A stretch of 64,000 nt of DNA from Fratercula arctica (Eukaryota > Chordata > Aves > Charadriiformes > Alcidae), in NCBI GenBank assembly GCA_947846985.1, contig CANTUZ010000002.1, forward strand, positions 129,232,889 to 129,296,888, written 5' to 3'. This document shows, piece after piece, positions 60,203-64,000 of the stretch; within the stretch, counting starts at the first letter, position 1, and every line of letters begins with the position of its first letter. Below the pieces are notes generated by a model. It ran no database searches and had not been told where the DNA came from. It saw only the letters and a list, made by a program, of their open reading frames with translations. A program made the translations under genes and the position numbers.

Positions 60203-63200
60203 AACTGACCTCTTGCCTTAACCATTAGGAAATTAGTGGACAGGAAAGCAGGGTCACGGCCCGAATTGTGGTATTATTAAACATCCAGAACATCAGTGGA
60301 TGGTACGAGGTACAGAAGTGAAACTAAAGAAAGTTAGCGTTTCTATTAAGAGTTTTAAAGAGTTCTGGTGATAATTTCTATCAGCATCAGGTAGAATAAT
60401 GAAAAAAACCCCTGTTTAACCGAGCCCAAGCACAAACGCTCCTGCAAACTACAAGGGCTGTCAGAGATAACACTATCTGATGAGAAAACCAAGAGCCAGA
60501 GACTGCAGCCTACCAAGTAAAACAAAAGTGAAAGCAAAAGTAGCTGCAGCTGGAATTCATTTGATTTACAATAAAATAGTTAAATACTCAGATCTGAAAT
60601 AAAAACCAACTTTAGGACAAGTGGTCTGTGCTCCTTTTTATGATGAGGGTGATGCGACAAAATTGAGATTTAACTGAAGTATTGTGAAAATTCAAGAACT
60701 TTCAATTTTTCTTGGTGAGGGTAAAAAAAAAAACAAACCACCTTGTGTTAACACAACAGCAAACACTGGATTTAAGGAAAATTTAAAACAATGACAGTTA
60801 TGTGTTCAAGAGAAGCCAGACTTGTTCACTTCTTGTCCAACACTAGGTTTGCTACTAGTGCCAGTAATAACAAATGGCAGCTCTAAAACATGGAAGACAA
60901 TACTCATTTCATCTAAATATAGAAAGAGCAAAATTTAGGTATGCATGTAATTATTTGCAGTAGAAACGAGATGTAGAATTCTAACAGAGACCTACTTCTG
61001 AGCAGAAATGCTACACTTTCAAATAACCCCCCGTGTGGTTAGTATCAAATATTTAAGCCTACGATAAGAGAGGAAACATGTCAGGACTTGGGTTTACTGC
61101 TAACTCTTAAGAGAAAATTCAACAAACAATTACAAAACAGAAATCTAACCTATTTTTCAACTTCAGTTTGTTCTAGGTTTTCCCTAAAATTAACTGTGAA
61201 GTAGGTGCATACGTATGACTGAAGGGAACGGCTTGGAAACAGCACACAGCTCAATTGTTTTAAGCTGAAATATTTAGAACATACAGCAAATCCTGTCCCA
61301 TCCTGAGAACTCCACACACACACATATCGATGTTATAATGTACATCAATATGAAAAGTTAAAGTCAGATGCAATCGTTGAAAATAGATGGCAGATGCATT
61401 ACAACTGCTACCAACTGCAAATAGCAGGGCTGACAGATCCTCCCTCAATGTAAAATTAGCTGCACCTACCATGTTTACACATTTTGAATTTTCCACAAAC
61501 GCAATCTCAAAAACGTTACCTTACTCTACTCTAACAAAAATATCAACAATACGGACGGCGTGTTTCACTTTCTCACAGACTGGGCTTGAGCATGTTGTAC
61601 TGAAGCACAAGATGATAAAAGGTCAGTTAAACGGGGAGAAAAGTCAAGTCTGGAAGAATACATGGCTATTTAATTGCTTTGCTTTTAGCAAAGAGACTCC
61701 CATCTTTACCTTTGAAACACGTGGTTGTCATGACTCTCTCATCTTGAAACTGCAGTACTTCGTAGTTCACAGGACTATTTTTTAAAAACCCTTAGCAAAT
61801 CACCCTTAATATGAGATCTATGAGTTATTCAGATTTTTACAAATTGCCTGTCCCAGGTTCTTAAGAATACACATCTTCTAAGCTTCAAGTTAATAAAGTA
61901 ATAACATTGTATAAGGCATTTACCTTGAGTGAAGAGGGTATCCTGAGAAGAGATTAGCCAAGTGCCTGAAATTAACTGTCCTTTCTCCTGTGTAATTTCT
62001 TTCCCAAAACTACAGAGAAAGTAGGCAGGGCATGCAACATATCAAGACAAAAAGTCTTCACAGAGAACATTTTGCTGGCAGTTTTAACAGCAGTATGGCA
62101 AAAAGAAGACAGAGATGATCTGTGAAATAATCTGGACGTAAAGTCATATGTGGCTTTCAAAAGTCACAAATTCAACCACAAGCCAGCACAAACAAAGCAA
62201 CCGTGAGAGAACTGATGCACTCTGTGCTTCCAAACTACGCCTCCACCTGAGAAGCAGGATGCCCCACAGGGCCACCTTCAACACCGAGTGTAGGGCCAAC
62301 TACTGTCGTCCAACGGCTATCCAGCCAGCCTTACCTGCTGAGCAACATTTCAAGACCATCTTGTGGCTTTGTTCTATGACATGCATTTTTATCAACTGAT
62401 TTACAGATGATGCTGTGGTGCTAGTTTTGACTGATAAGGCCATGTAGGGTCCTGGACACTGGAAGGTTGATTTTCTCTTTATTGCATATGAGGGAGTCGT
62501 GGGTTTGGGATGTTGCTGTTTTGGAACGTCTACACAGACACTGATAGCCACTCAGATTTTGGAAATTGCTTCAGACTTAGCTCAGCAGAGCCATGGTTCA
62601 GGGACAGTCACTTATTCTCCCAGACAACAGCCTAACAGGTAGATACAATATAATTTAACTAAGGCCACTAATGAATATTAAAAGGAGTTCTGCTCTCAAA
62701 CTGGAGCGATTCTCTTGATAAGCATGTTTGACACTGCATGTGTTTGCTGATGTTGCTTTTCTAAGAAAGTTAAGGTATTAGGGGGCAGCTGAAGGATATT
62801 TTTTTTTCTTGAAAGGCCTTTGAAAAACAACCAAACTTTTTCATTTTTTAATTTCATATGGAATATGTGATGAACGTCCAGAAATGCAAGCCCTTAGAGA
62901 TCAGTAGACAAAGATATCCAAAGCAAAAGAAATTTAAAAAAAACATGGAAACAAGCCAATGAAGAATGGCAAATCTATGTCCCTATTAGCCAAGAGAGCT
63001 GCATTTTCTTAAATTAGCTGCTGTCTGGAGACTTTGTATTTAAGACAATTCTGAATGCTAGCTGTACATACTATATATAGGCATATACTAGCTGGCACTG
63101 AGGAGGAACATACGCGAGAATACATTTTGAGAGGAGCAACAAGGGAGAGCCCCCAGTGGAAGTAATGAGTGATGTGTTGGGAATTCAGGAGCAGGGTCAA

Positions 63201-64000
63201 TTAAAATGCCTCAATTTTAGAAAATCAGGGAATATGAAATTACAGCTCCTGGCCGCAATGTTGTTCTTCTCTACTAAAGCAGAGTTTTAAAAAAAACCCA
63301 AAACTTCTGCGGTGGCAATATTATCTTATGAGTTTAAATATTTCATAATACAACGGGAAAAAAACAGCAGAGGGAATACTGAGCCGGGTATACCCCTACA
63401 TAACACTGACACCAACAATGTATTTGCAATGGAGATCACTGAGAAGTATAACAAGAAAGAAGAGGAAGTGATAAAGTACCCATTCAGGTTTTACGTAATC
63501 TAAGAAGCCTCCATGACACAGGATCACTGCAATCTTTAATATATCACACTCACTTAATATCTATGTTATACGTAAATTTATATAGATGAGTTACCTTTAT
63601 TAATATATAGCCTGCAGTACCTCAGCCACTCTCAGAGTCAGAGCAGTGCGCAGATAAGAAAAATCAGACTAGCAAAGTCCTCAGACTCTATAGCTGTGAA
63701 GGCGGCTAGATGAAAGTATCAAAAAATACATAGAACAAGCAAAACAATGCCTAAAGCATAATGGAAGAGAACCAAGATGGAGGGCAACATGAAGGGAAGT
63801 ATTTCCGAGCAGATGGCTCCTTTTAACCAGACAATTTATTATGGCCTAGAAGTACAGGCTTCTGAACCAACTGTATTAAGCCATGCAGAAGTAATTTTTC
63901 TTCGAAAGATTTTCTCAAAAATCTTTTACTTGGGCATAGCACTGCTTCCCTTCTCCATCACAATTTTCTTTCTAGTAACATCTCCCTAATCTTTCCAGCT

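Larger units (their letters stand above)
37727..64000 (-). other. NCOA2: Intronic/5'-flanking part of NCOA2 upstream of the start-codon exon
   Basis: At least the part next to 37726 is an intron, since the first coding exon has a splice acceptor. How far the gene extends to the right is unknown. In other vertebrates NCOA2 has non-coding first exons far upstream, so the whole block could be intron, but I found no CpG-island promoter here. Listed separately are CR1 pieces (49379, 50100, 57880), an LTR/PBS-like remnant (51655), a homopurine tract (46397), G-runs (52989, 53375), poly-A/T tracts, a 17-bp tandem duplication (60169) and possible regulatory clusters (43635, 53535). I see nothing recognisable in 37730-43600, 45060-46390, 46535-49370, 54300-57770 or 58700-64000. 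Confidence 0.7.

Noticed and set aside
1..64000. Search for bacterial-type systems, CRISPR arrays, tRNA or rRNA genes
   Set aside because: Nothing of this kind is seen. The sequence is an intron-rich vertebrate locus with LINE repeats.

Overview
The window is a stretch of vertebrate, most probably avian, nuclear DNA carrying the 5' half of the coding part of NCOA2 (nuclear receptor coactivator 2; SRC-2/TIF2/GRIP1) on the minus strand. The gene call rests on direct translation: nine exons with consensus GT/AG borders and matching phases join into one open frame of 618 complete codons. It starts at a clear ATG (37707) and runs off the left edge of the window. The bird assignment is an inference from CR1 LINE copies of several ages, the absence of any mammalian SINE or L1 that I can recognise, and the compact introns. 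I cannot name the species.

Layout, in transcript order (right to left). 64000-37727: intronic sequence upstream of the first coding exon, in which I could not identify any non-coding first exon. 37726-37625: exon with a short 5' UTR, the start codon and the N-terminal nuclear-localisation segment. 36727-36555: bHLH exon. A 22-kb intron follows. 14278-14175: linker exon. 9323-9146: PAS-A exon. 7733-7548, 6653-6552 and 6461-6321: three frame-symmetric exons of the PAS region, the last two separated by an intron of only 90 bp. 2909-2762: end of the PAS-B region. 741-1: 5' part of the large Ser/Thr/Pro/Asn/Gly-rich exon. The LXXLL receptor-interaction motifs, CBP/p300-binding region and C-terminal activation domain must lie beyond the left edge.

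The remaining roughly 97% is intron. It holds CR1 LINE pieces: fairly well preserved ones at 10803, 20940, 30019 and 57880, and much older ones at 8260, 26978, 49379 and 50100. It also holds a probable endogenous-retrovirus LTR end with a primer-binding-site-like sequence near 51760, microsatellites, homopolymers (including a run of 23 G), a 112-nt homopurine tract, small tandem duplications and three CpG-rich patches. A few motif clusters look like regulatory DNA.

No operon, CRISPR array, bacterial system, tRNA or rRNA gene was found, and I see no sign of a new multi-gene system. The points most worth a second look are a 4-codon upstream ORF whose stop overlaps the NCOA2 start codon, the 90-bp intron whose retention would truncate the protein inside the PAS region, the three consecutive frame-neutral exons, substitutions in the PAS region, an inverted CR1 pair inside one intron, the CpG patches and the LTR/PBS remnant.
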